A stretch of 64,000 nt of DNA from Osmia lignaria lignaria (lineage: Eukaryota; Arthropoda; Insecta; Hymenoptera; Megachilidae), in contig NC_135044.1 in NCBI RefSeq assembly GCF_051020975.1, positions 4,032,501-4,096,500 of the forward strand, written 5' to 3'. The translations under genes and the position numbers were made by a program. How positions within the stretch are numbered: the stretch's first letter is position 1; each line of letters opens with the position of its first letter. Below the pieces are notes generated by a model that saw only the letters and a list, made by a program, of their open reading frames with translations, did no database searches and was not told where the DNA came from. Below are positions 23,191-34,239 of the stretch, piece after piece.

Positions 23191-24647
23191 TTATGAAATT
23201 TCGAGAAGCTGCATTGTGTAATAGAATTTTTAGCCGATGTACATCACCTTCCGTTCCTTCTCTACAATTTTCACCTTTTGTAGCCGATGCTTCCAGGACG
23301 AATTTCCGAATAAATAATGGTCTAGACGAGAGACAGAAAGTGAGATGCATCAGGGTATGCAGGTGTCGCATTCGGCTGTTCCATTTGTCCGACGGCGAGG
23401 TGAAATATATATTGCATATTTGCAGGCTCGCTCGTTCGGCTTCCTACCGAGCGCGTGTTTGTTCGTGCGACGCGATTATGAATAAAAAACGAGCCGCCAC
23501 ACTTTGCTGGATATTCATCCGCGCAGACGGGAGTGCATCATTGAAAAAGAGAGCTCTTTTAATTCATCGAAGAGGGAAGATAAAAGGAGATCAAGGAATC
23601 TTATTTTCCTTCGTTCGATCCCGAAAAATTACATTACCGATACGGTGAAAAACACAATCGTATCTAGCTTGCAACGCGAGCTTCTTTTATTTCTCAAGGA
23701 AGGTCTTGTTCCCTTTACGCAGTCTGCATAATGAAGTTCTCTCAACATGCCCGGTCCTTAGCTGAAACTAGAATCATAGGAGTTTACCCTAGTTAGGAGA
23801 TTAGGTTGTTTCTTGAGCAGACAGAACGGAGTAAGGAGCAGCAGGATTAAGGTCGTGGCGCGGAGTTACGCGAAATACACTGCTCAAATTATACGATCAT
23901 CCACTTTACTTATGTAAATTATGCTAAGATGTAAATATGTTATCAGGAAAAACACTCTACGCCAAGATCGCTAAATGTTTTCGAAAAACAGCTGATATAT
24001 CAAATTACTAATTAGGTACATTCCCCAATTGGTTTCGAGTATCAAACAATAATTTCCCTCTCGGAAAAGCAAGATACTACCGAGTGAACCATGATAACCC
24101 CTTGGCGGATCATCATTCTCCCCTTTGAGATTCACCTGTTCAACCCCAACCCTTATACTTTTCCATTCAGCCCTCTCCGAGACACGCAACCGTGAACGCA
24201 TAGCAGTGCCACGTCTCGTAGATGAGAGATCAACAGCATCGGGGGGCCAGAATCGAAACGGTTTTCACGATAGCGTAGGTAGGTAGGTAATGGTGGCTCA
24301 AACAACGGTGCCTGATGAATAAGCGAAGGCGAACGGTGGGGTTTGTGTGTTTCGTAAGCGGATCCTCGTATTCGTGAACCGATGTGTACCGGTGCATTTA
24401 CTCGACTACCGCCACGCCAACGGCGTCTGTTTTCTCAGAAACCGAAATTCCCTCGGGTGGAACACGACGGCTAAACCTGTGTCTGCCACGTTTCAGAAGA
24501 GGATGTGCTTGTAGAACAGAGAGGATGGGAATCGAGGATCGAAAACACGAGAAGGCTAATTAACGCCGTCGCTATCTGCGGTTTTCGGGAGGGATTATGG
24601 CCGCAATAGGTATCGCTCGACGATAATGTTGCACGGCCGGTTCTTAC
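23191..24647. other. Spacer with one tetranucleotide run
   Basis: A frame on the plus strand at 23,193-23,648 (151 codons) reads on from the stop-poor patch but shows no recognisable features. A GTAG run (about 3.5 units) lies at 24,275-24,289. No gene is called. Confidence 0.4.
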
Positions 24648-24674
24648 CGAGTGAAATCGACCGTTCATATCCAT
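24648..24674 (-). CDS. Possible short first coding exon, minus strand
   Basis: On the minus strand an ATG at 24,674 opens nine codons (MDMNGRFHS) that end in phase 0 at a good donor, TCG|GTAAGA. If used, this would be an initiator exon whose protein continues at lower coordinates or beyond the window. The sequence before the ATG (GGCA) is not a strong initiation context. A frame this short cannot be separated from chance without a transcript. Confidence 0.12.
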
Positions 24675-26738
24675 TGCCAGCTTTAACGAACGGCTCTTCG
24701 GGTTTGCTACCGCCCCAACCCTCGTTTTACGATGTGTTTTCCTCCCCTCCCTACCCTTGCTCTGTGTATGGTTATTTCGCGTTTAATTGAAGGGGCTCCC
24801 TGTGCACCGAATGTTTGCCTTCGACTAGGACCGATCGGGGGGATGGGCTCAGAGGGTGAAGATGATACGATAGGGTGTTTCGAGTGGAGAAGAAATATGG
24901 GCTGGGTGAATAGGTTGTTCGGGGTGGAAACGATAGTGTTTCGACACGGTATAGCTATACTTATCGTACAAATAAAATAGAAAATAATATGAAGAGAAAG
25001 AGTGACAGAGGGTGATGGAACGTTGATAGAGAAAGTTTTGTATTGATTTTCTTATTTTATATCTGGTTGATAAGGAAGAATATATTGATAATTATAAACA
25101 ACTTTGCTTTTCAGGAAAGGATATCTAATCTTCTTTTTAGAATAAAGCAAAACAGCGGTTCTACGATGGAATTCCAATTAATGTACCGGTAAACTTCGAC
25201 AAAACACCGATGATATCCGTAACCGGAACACGAGTTGAACGCTTCCTGTGAGACGCAACCTGACGTCGAGCATAAGTCATCATTGACGCCCCGGCTAACG
25301 AGCCGTGCAATTAAACGGCCATCCATCTACGACCCACCGACATTGATTTAGTATCGTCTCCAACCTATCCTCCAACAGTTGTCTCTCTTTTTCTATATCT
25401 TTAACCATCGTAAAATGCGAGCCATCGCTAATAAAGTATCGAAAGAAGGGGAACGATCGCGTGTTAACGCAATCATCCTAGACGGAACAGGAGCGTTTCG
25501 AGGGACAAAAAAGGCCAGGTGAATTCACCGTAAGATAATCGCGCTAGGAAATTGCAAACGATTTAACATTTCCGTCCGTTACGTTGATTACTCTTATGTG
25601 TAAAAGAAAAAGAGATAATTCCCTTGCTACGCGTGTGTTGAGTGCTTTTCTTTAGAATGTATATATGTATTTGTTCAATAAACAATTATCGAAAAAAGGA
25701 AACGTAGCGTTATTAATTACAATAATTGAAATTACCCTGACTTTTTAAAAATAAATCTTTAATTGAAGAAAGAAGGAAATATACAGAATTAATTTGTATA
25801 CCTGATACCTTAGATCTTCTTTTAGAAGCACGCTTTTACAACCGCAACAAAATTCTTAATTTATTGAAATTCGATTTAATGATTATATCTTTTCACCGTG
25901 ATCGTAGGAAATAATCAAACTGGTAGGATTTCAATTTAAATGAAAATGGTAGAAGAAAAATGGCTTTTCCCTTCGATAGAAAAAGCATCGAGTAGATTTT
26001 TAAAGCTTTTCGATCACGAAAGTTCATTAACGTGTAGAGGGAAACACAGTGGGAGAAAAGTCGATCAATAAAAATAATTCTCTGGTTAGGAAGGAACACG
26101 TGATTTCGTGAGAAATAACTGTAATTTCTATTATCACACGGTCGGTTATTGTTGAAATTACGTAAGAAAGCAATTGTGCAACTTTACTGAAGTTCTGTCG
26201 ACATTACAAGATATCTTTTCGTATTCAACGGTGGCAAAGGAATTGTAGCTTGAATATTAAATTGAGTTTCCATTATGCTGGAAAATTATTAACTAGGCAT
26301 TTACCTTAAAATGGTGAATATTCATTAGAGTTTAAAACAGTACTAATTATTATCGCTTATTAACGCTTTACCAGCTACACGTTTCGCACGATTGTTCGAA
26401 ACACCATTAAAATATACAGGGCTTGTTTAGATATAATTGAAATATTACCATATCTATTTCGTTCGAAACAACTGCGAAACGTGAATAATTGAAGCCTCAC
26501 AAATTAATTGAAATTAATTAAGATGAAATTCTATTCAACCGAATCGAAGTTTATTCGAAGCACAAGATAAAGTGCTAGGCATTACATGTACCCGCAATTT
26601 CTCTTCGGCTTTTATGAAGCAGCGAACGAATTTTCTTTCGCGTGGGAAACTGCTTCGTAACTCTACGGAAAATTCTCAATAAAATCAGCCACGTACGGGC
26701 GGAAAGAAGCGCGATCAACGTGCGAGGCTGGGGGATGC
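24675..26738. other. Spacer, no gene recognised
   Basis: Mixed sequence to 25.4 kb, then AT-rich spacer. A TTTTCAG acceptor lies at about 25,115 on the plus strand, but the downstream frames close quickly. No repeats or RNA genes are seen. Confidence 0.45.
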
Positions 26739-26748
26739 TTGCGTAAAA

Positions 26749-27150
26749 ATGCCGTTCAAGGACGACGTAAAACAAGAATTATGGAATCATTTATTTCATG
26801 GCATCCTGTTCGAGCTACCTACTACATTTCCTACGGGGAAAAGATACTATTTCCATCCGGGAAAGTTATTAAAACGTACGATCAATTCGTGCCAACATCT
26901 ACGTGTGACATTCCAAGAGACATTGCAGGAATTTGCAACAATCTTCTGTTCCTCAATTTTACACTTTCTTTCGATTCGCCTACATTTGTACAGAAAACGC
27001 TTTTCATTAATATTGAAAATTGCTTATACGTCCTTTATTGTAAGAAGAACATTACCATTCGATAAACTGCTCCAATTTCTTCTTTTAATTAAGTCTTTGG
27101 AAGATATGAAATTTCTTTCTTTCATGAAATTTGTATCGACTCATTGTTAA
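26749..27150 (+). CDS. 133-codon open frame in AT-rich sequence, hypothetical
   Basis: An ATG at 26,749 opens a 133-codon frame in sequence AT-rich enough that stops should be frequent. An overlapping frame (26,739-27,065, 108 codons) is also open. The product begins MPFKDDVKQELWNHLFHG and becomes hydrophobic and Phe/Leu-rich after residue 65. No family is recognised. First-base purine content is near 50 percent, which does not support coding. The 3' part contains one copy of a 36-bp segment duplicated about 276 bp downstream. I regard it as weak. Confidence 0.12.
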   Translation: MPFKDDVKQELWNHLFHGILFELPTTFPTGKRYYFHPGKLLKRTINSCQHLRVTFQETLQEFATIFCSSILHFLSIRLHLYRKRFSLILKIAYTSFIVRRTLPFDKLLQFLLLIKSLEDMKFLSFMKFVSTHC

Positions 27151-27408
27151 AAAATTTTTTTCTGATAGAAAACAATTCCATCGCATATTTTAATGACAAG
27201 AGAACGATGCTTACAAGGTATTAACGGATTTGTAATTAACAAATTTGCTCTCATTAGATTCTTTTCCTACACGATTTTTCATGAAAAACATTCCTTCGTT
27301 GGGAATATTCATAGCAGAAAATATTTGCGACGATGCGAACGTATGTATTTTACCTGACTGCTAATTAGAGCATTGGAAGGTATAAAATTTCTCTCTTTGA
27401 CGAATTTT
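27097..27408. repeat. Diverged direct duplication, two copies
   Basis: The 36-bp segment at 27,097-27,132 (beginning TTGGAAGATATGAAATTTCT) is repeated at 27,373-27,408 with 30 of 36 matches. A second similar patch, TTCCAT followed by CATAT, occurs downstream of each copy (27,176 and 27,469). The slightly different offset (293 versus 276) implies small indels. This points to an old tandem duplication of roughly 280 bp. Confidence 0.6.
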
Positions 27409-30400
27409 AACAAACAGAGAACACACGTATAACGAGTATTTATATTTTTTATTTAAATGGATTATCGATTCCATTACATATCGTCTGTTCGAACAAGGAA
27501 AAGAAAAGTAACTAAATAAATTACTCTTCGAGGACTATGAATATTTTCATTACAATTGCATCCCTTTTTTCTTCTTGTTTAAGAAAAATGAAACACAGCG
27601 TATGAAATAATATCTGAAATGATTTTCTTTGCTGATTTGAAATCATATTGCATGCATATGTATCTCTGATTCACGTACCGGTTCTTTATTACGCAAAAGG
27701 AAGGAAAACGAATTGTAACAACATACGAGCCTGGTCTCAATTATTACCGTCATTACACAACATTTATTGCAGAAAAGAAAAAAGAGATTTAACGATCAAT
27801 GTATAAAGAGACGTAAAAGTTTCGAGTTTCAACGATGGATATTTTGTAACGATTCTGAATTATGTAAATAAAAGATGAATGAAAACGATGCGATAGATTT
27901 AACAAATAATACAGAGGTTTCTTTCGTTTTATACAGAAACATTTGTGATCGCATTGCATCCGATATTCACTGATACAAAAATGTTAACCATTTATTTCTT
28001 TCCCTATACTGTTATACATACTTTATCGCGTCCCGTTTCCTTCTCATGAATCTTGCGAACGCAGAAAATTTGTAACAATGTAGCTACCGTGTTCCCGACT
28101 CACAGGCCTGCTTTTATTTCGCGTGTAATAAATAAGCAGGCTTTTCCACGAAATTGCAAGCTACGTGAAAATGTCACGTTGAAGCATTGTGCATTACTGA
28201 ACAGAACGGAATTGTATTACCATGTTTTTCTCTCAGCTACATTTGCGATCCGCGGTTGAATTAATGAAACAGAAATATTTAGATATTGGAATTTTTCAAT
28301 AATCCTGATAACGAGTTTGATTTCATGAAATTGAAAATCTGAGAAGAAAAAATTAGATAATTCAAATTTCGTTAACTAATCAAAAGCTACTTATATCTAC
28401 CGAATTTTGCAACTTCTGTATCCCGGAAAAAAGAAAAACCAAAAAGTTTCGCACGAAGAAAACAGCCCTCGTTTCGCAGTTATCGGCCGGAAATCCGTAA
28501 CCAATTTTTCCTTGCCATCGGGCACCCTTCAGAAAGCACCAACCGCGCGAGTCCCTTCTTTTCTTCCAGGACTACAACCACCTTCGGGATGTACTTCTTT
28601 ATCGTCCGATTGTTGCTCAAAGGAAGAAGGAAACTCGGTAGGAAAATCGAGATAAGTTACGGGACGGAGGGCATACCAGTGCCGTGCACGGCATGGTTGA
28701 CGAAAGGGTAAACAGAGAAGGTGGCCCGAAAAGAAGGAAGAAAGTTTAAATCCACATAAGAAAGGAGAAAGAACGTCGTTTCTCGCTGCTTATCCCGGAG
28801 ATAAATGATTTCATGCTCAGCTTACGACGTGTCATCGTCGAGCTCCTCGTTTCTCTTCGTACCCTCTTACCTCCTGACACTCCGCCCTCTTCTGCTCGCC
28901 CTGTTTTCGGCGTTCGTCGAACCGAGACACGTCGATGACTCTTGTGCACGATGACAGGTATAAATTTATACATCATTTCGTTGCGGGAAGCCTCTGGACA
29001 TGTTTCCACTCGACGTTTGATTGATACTTGCCTCTCTTATGAGTGGGCGTTTAACTTGTCGGAGTAAGGCTTCGGGGTGATCTTGTGTCGTTGAAAGGAA
29101 TTAGTGTCCTCTTTTGGATTAGTTCAACCACTGCAGTATCGTGATTTGTCGACAGAGAGGTTGATAGGTTTATCGTTGAACTCTTTTACAAATCTTCGAG
29201 TATTCTAATATTCTTAAAGACTGAAGTTTTGAAATTCTACTATTTTGACTTTCAGTCTTTTCGTTCGAAAGGTTAAAAGTAATTAAAATTCTCGGGACGA
29301 AATGTGTTTCGATCCGACGTAACTTTTTCCAGGGAAAACGATACATACTTGGAGAGGGGTCGATTGAAAAAAGCAAAACTTTCGTTTTTCCTCGTGAGAA
29401 GATCTAGAAATAAAACTGGTGCTCGTTCGAACGGCGTCGCTCGGAAGAAAAACACCGCCGCGAAAGCAATTACAAGTTCAAGGAATTTAATTTAGTCGAC
29501 GGTCCGAATGGCGAACTTGTATGTACAAAGGTCTTCTGCACCGTTCTCAAAGTGTATGCCCTACAATGACGACATCGTCCCCCAAGTGAACACAAACAAC
29601 GGGACCTTATTCCTCCTCGCCAGTTTGTTATCCTTTATTGCGACTCGCTCGGCCTTCGTGTAACCCGCTTTTCTCCTCTGTGTTTCTATTTTCTTTTTCT
29701 CCTTTATCTTTGTTTTTCCTTGATCGAGCCGCGACTAATTAGGGACTCAAAGCAGATGCTCGAGAGGATTGAAATTGAGGCGAAAAATTCAAGATAAAAG
29801 AATAAATTAAAGAAAGACTGTATAAGTTATCGTCGAATCTTCAGATAGAAAATCTACTGTAATTTTTATTTTAAATAACAATTGCATTTTGTGTGATTTG
29901 CAATTCAAAAAGTGCAAGGTTCGCGTATTTGTGATGTTAAACCAGGCGTAGCTTATCTCTAACAAAATATACATCTCGTCGAAACATGCAAAGATATTTG
30001 TTCTCCTTTAACCGACCGATCCTTTGTAATGTGTATTAATAATAATGCGGTAAATTTCGGTTAATTACACGGTAAATCTTGACACGGCTAGACCATTAAC
30101 AAAGAGATTAAATTTTAGACGACTATCGCGTGTACGATGATGAAGGTTGGAAACGTGAAACTTATTAATTACGAGCAACGTTTCCTGCTTATTTGGCTAT
30201 ACTTCAGCCCGACATTAATGCAAAGTACACGTTGATCATAGAACACGCTTTATTTAAGAACTCACTGTACGGATTAAAGAAACAGATCAAAATAAAAATT
30301 TTCTTTTTATTAATCTTGATGTCTAATTAATATAATTCCCTTCTATACTTAAATACCTATCCACTGACTATTGAATTAATTTCTCTTTCACTTGCATGGA

Positions 30401-30570
30401 GCAATTACCGGTTGATTAAATTACCAAAACGATGACGAAACAACTGTTAAAATTCCGTGATTCGTAATTAAAGCGTTCAAGGTGTTCGAATTCCATAGAC
30501 GCACGTAAGATCTCGCCTACTCAACCACTCAACCGTACACTCAATTAATCAATTCGACCAGCCGCAGACA
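27409..30570. other. Spacer with one perfect palindrome
   Basis: AT-rich to 28.4 kb, then CpG-richer. TGCCGTGCACGGCA at 28,680-28,693 is a perfect 14-bp palindrome. No coding segment or RNA gene is supported. Confidence 0.45.
28680..28693. repeat. Perfect 14-bp palindrome
   Basis: TGCCGTGCACGGCA equals its own reverse complement and is centred on GTGCAC. Dyads of this kind can be sites for dimeric regulators, but nothing around it identifies a binder. Confidence 0.7.
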
Positions 30571-30593
30571 CTCGATGTATATCCCGTTTCGGC

Positions 30594-30782
30594 TTGGCTG
30601 ACGTCAAACGTTCGCGAATTGTCACGTTCACCTGGGATTACAAGAGAACCACGGTACCGATTGTCTCGCTCGATGGAGACAGAATATCCGGTACACACGA
30701 GTTGTCGACCCGATTATACGTGTACGGTTTATCCGCCTTTCGCGTGATCGCGAAAAAGTCTCGGTTAAAGGTCAGAACCTAG
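30594..30782 (+). CDS. Short open segment, two frames open, hypothetical
   Basis: This frame is open for about 62 codons to a TAG at 30,780-30,782 and has first-base purine content of about 62 percent, about 30 percent G. It has no ATG at its start: the first codon is TTG, so as a gene it would have to be an exon. A second plus-strand frame is also open over most of the same bases and also looks protein-like, which weakens the case. No acceptor with a good pyrimidine tract is seen immediately upstream. No family is recognised. Confidence 0.12.
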   Translation: MADVKRSRIVTFTWDYKRTTVPIVSLDGDRISGTHELSTRLYVYGLSAFRVIAKKSRLKVRT

Positions 30783-31331
30783 AAACACGTCGATCCGCGT
30801 ACCTTTCCATCCATGAATCACCCGCTTTCCGTCCGGGACAATCGGACCCGATCCACCGTTCCCTCTATTCGCCATTGTTCTAATTTACCACGTAAATACG
30901 CGTTGAAGAGCAATTAATATTGTTGAAATTGAACACGTCACTGGCAAAGGTTGGCACCGATCGTTTCAGCGGTGTTACGAGGCTGTCATATCGTAACAAT
31001 AGAGAGAACCAGTCGCAATTAACTCGAAAATCGCAACCCTAATCTAAACAATTTGGACAGTTCTGGACCCACCATCCGGGGAACATCATAAATCAATTTA
31101 TTCGAACAACTTACTCCTTAGGGCTTGGTTTAGCTATTAAATTGCAAGGCAATGTCTTTTGATTACTGTCCTCGAACCGAATCCAATTTCATGAACGAAT
31201 TTCGTCCTTTTCCAAAATTGAAAGTATTGGATTTCTAAGAATGTTTCAGAAACGGCGGGTTAAATTGCGAATTCCCCGTTGGTCGAGTAATTTTTGTAAA
31301 GAGGTTCGTTTTAAAGATTGCTGTTACTTAC

Positions 31332-31410
31332 GGTTATGGGTAACGAGGGTAGCTTTGCGGTCATCGCAGAATTTTCGGTTTTCCTCTATGAAATCTACCA
31401 TAGTACGTAC
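31332..31410 (-). CDS. Exon-like segment with both splice sites, minus strand
   Basis: Read on the minus strand, a pyrimidine-rich run ending ATCGTTCAG (acceptor just above 31,410) leads into 79 nt that end in a consensus donor, ACC|GTAAGT. Only one of the three frames is open. It begins in phase 0 and ends with one extra base. The peptide is hydrophilic and helix-like, beginning VRTMVDFIEENRKFCDDR. First positions are purine in 18 of 26 codons. Neither the family nor the rest of the gene can be named. The plus strand is also open here for 40 codons, so chance remains possible. It is phase-compatible with the end of the 50.6 kb minus-strand segment. Confidence 0.38.
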
Positions 31411-31499
31411 CTGAACGATAAAAGAAAAATTCGGTTAATTATATTCAAAATGTAAGGCATCTTCGTTTAATCAAAAGAAATTTTGTTAAACTAATTTAA

Positions 31500-33700
31500 A
31501 AAAATAACGATGAGTCATTAATGGACAAAACAAATGATTATAATGATCACTTTCAATCCAGATGTAGCCTGATTGTTTGCCACTTAATGGCACTATTCCT
31601 GTTTCCTGTTCTGACGTGTATATCACGATTCGAAGGAATATCACGAGGTTATAAATCTCGTTGGATTTGCGATGATATTCGGTCGGATGTTATACGTCAA
31701 ATTAATGTCCCGCAACTGTTTCAATTGATGAGCATCGCAATGACATGTTATATGAATAACGGCAGAATAGATACGGATAATACATATATTTAACGGGCAG
31801 ATTCGAATTTAACGCGGAAATAGCATCAACCAGCTGCAAGGAATTCTACTTATCGAACGTTTCACGTGTTCCATCGAAATACGAATAACGATTCAAGAGT
31901 TAAATACAGAATGCTTCGAAATTACAATTAAATTACAGATGCTAACTTTACATTTAAAGTAGAATAAAATATCGTAAATGTATTGTCGAAAGAAAAAGGC
32001 GACAGACAGCCGTCAAAATTCAAGCCGCGAACGTCGTTTTCAGCAAAAATTCAATATTTCGTCGATCAATCTTCGCCATTCAGTCGAACGCGTCTACGGC
32101 AAACGTTACGGAAATAAACCGGAGGAATTCTCATCCCGTGTGGAAGGCGATACGCGTTTTCCAAGAGGACGGAAAAGCGGCAACACGACTCGCGTTGGAC
32201 GAGTAATTTCCTCGCGCCGATATCGAGGCAAGGTTTCGAAAGAACCGAGAATCGACTCGACTTCTTCGTCGAGCAATTACCCGAGGCGGACAAAGCTTCG
32301 CTGTCTGGAAAAAGCAATTCCGTCGTGCATCGGGACACCGGTGTAAACAGGCCCGCGGAGTTATTAGAGCTCCGTCATTTCCGCGACCGAACAATCGTGG
32401 TCCCACGCTCCTTACGAGCTCATTCGCGCTCCATGGGGCTCGCCCGTTCACATCCTGCGATTCAACCACGTTCATTTCCTTCCTCTTCTTCTTACTTGGC
32501 CCTCGCCGTGTTCCCCGTCAACGATAACGTCGTCTCCTGGACTGAATTGAGTTTTCTAACACGGTTTCGGTTTATGTTCCCTTCCCGTGGGAACGGGATT
32601 TTTTTTTTTTTTTTTTTTCGAGTAATCGAGATACAAAGGATGGCTGGGTCCAAATCCCGCAATCGTTTGCCGGCGGAATATTAATGGTTACCGAGATATT
32701 TACAGATAAATCATTTCGTATCTGGATATTCAGGCTCGGTCAACGCGCGGAACAAGCGTGTTTACGAAAGTAGGTCGTGTTTGCAAACACAGGTCTTGTT
32801 ACACGTTAAACATTAACAACATGAGATACCCATTAAGCTCGGTAAAAGCTGTACACAGGGAAGGTGTTTCGTGACACGTTCATCCAATTTCCTAGCCAGG
32901 TCTAATGATAATTGGCTACATAATTTATAGAGAAATTTAATTTAAAAGAATTCTTTTATTTGCTTCCGGAGAAAAGTTGACAAATTCGACGAGACTTTGA
33001 TGACGTAACGGGAATTGGAAAGAGGGAAATGTTATAAATCACCGTCCCTTTCTACTTTCGCCGGAGAAACAAGGCTATCGGTCGCAAAAAAACTCTTTCG
33101 ACGTGTCACGAAACGCGAGTCCGTGGACAAGGTAGAAAGAAAGTAGGAAAAAGGCAGAGCTTTCCCCTCCAAATTCGGATTTCATTCTGACAGCGAATAC
33201 CCGATAGCCGATCTCGCAGGCCAGATGTCTCGTTTCACCTTTTCTGAAAGCTTTCAATTCCTCGAAAAGCCGTCCTCCTCGCGGACGTTCCGGCCAGATT
33301 GAATAATCCCGGCCAACGCCGCGTGAAAACGCGATCCAAACCGATATGATAAACGACGCAGTCCGCCCTTCCGACACCGAGGATACGAGGTACTCCCTAC
33401 GATCGCTTCGAACAGAACTTCCAAGATCAGAACAGACTTATCTAGCTTGATCGAGAGGAAAGGAGAGGAGAGCAGGTTGTTAGGAACAGCTGTAGTAGCA
33501 GGATTTACGATGGAAATGCGACTCCTTACTCCGATTCGATGTTCTTCCATTTTTATAGCCTACTTCTGTTTTTATTTAGCTTTTTCTGGAAGTTCGATCT
33601 TTTAAATGAGGGAAGGAATATGAGAGTGCAGAGATCGAGAGTCCTCGATAAGACTTAGGGTATAAAGTTTTCCTAAAATACGAAATCTGGGACTAGGATT
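31500..33700. other. Spacer with a 20-base T tract
   Basis: AT-rich to 31.98 kb, then CpG-rich with overlapping open frames on both strands at 31.98-32.68 kb, 90-122 codons each. None has a recognisable feature, and all look like effects of base composition. A pure T run occupies 32,599-32,618. Overlapping minus-strand frames at 33.1-33.55 kb are equally unremarkable. Confidence 0.4.
32599..32618. repeat. Poly-T tract, 20 bases
   Basis: Twenty consecutive T residues on the plus strand. It could be a poly(A) tail of a retroposed copy inserted on the minus strand, but I found no retrocopy or target-site duplication beside it. Confidence 0.8.
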
Positions 33701-33714
33701 CTATTGTAGACTAT

Positions 33715-34230
33715 TGTTAAAAAGTAAGCTATATGCTAAACTAAAATTTAGGTAGATTGCAATATATCTATTAAGATTTACAATTATAACCTTGAATTCA
33801 GCTACTGGTGAGCATCCTTTGAGGGATGGCAGTTGGGATGATTCTGAGTAGCTTTTTTCTTTACCAAAATGCTTGTTAAATCTTAGTTTTTGAAGTATTA
33901 AATAATAACTTGTTAAATGATAAAATAATAATGAATAATTCTTAAATAATATAATCAGAGCGCGAGGATTGGGTACGAGATGCACGCTCGACCGTGGTCG
34001 GGAACAAACTACTCGACACGTCGCGATCGGTTCGTAGCCGACACTCCTGTGGCTGAGCCTGCGCAGTATGCGCGCTTTGATTGCTATCTGTTCTTCATTA
34101 ATAAATCAGAAACTAACAATAAACGAGTATTATCGTAAAGGAAAAAATTGTACAGTATTCCCTCAATTACCGCCCCCTCAAAGTGTGCCCACTCTTAGAT
34201 GAACACCCTGTATGGGTGAAACTCAATTCA
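33715..34230. mobile_element. Possible LTR or other transposon remnant
   Basis: This block differs in texture from its neighbours. An AT-rich half (33,715-33,955) is followed by a GC-rich half with a TGCGCAG/GCGC patch (34,050-34,077), then CATTAATAAATCAG with an AATAAA-like signal (about 34,098-34,112), then an AT-rich tail. This order resembles the U3, R and U5 parts of an LTR. It begins near TGTTAAAAAG and could end at TTGTACA near 34,155. Directly after it come TACAGTATTCCCTCAATTAC and ACACCCTGTATGGG (34,150-34,220), words that resemble ends of insect DNA elements. I find no target-site duplication, no second LTR and no protein. Confidence 0.25.
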
Positions 34231-34239
34231 TCGTTAAAT

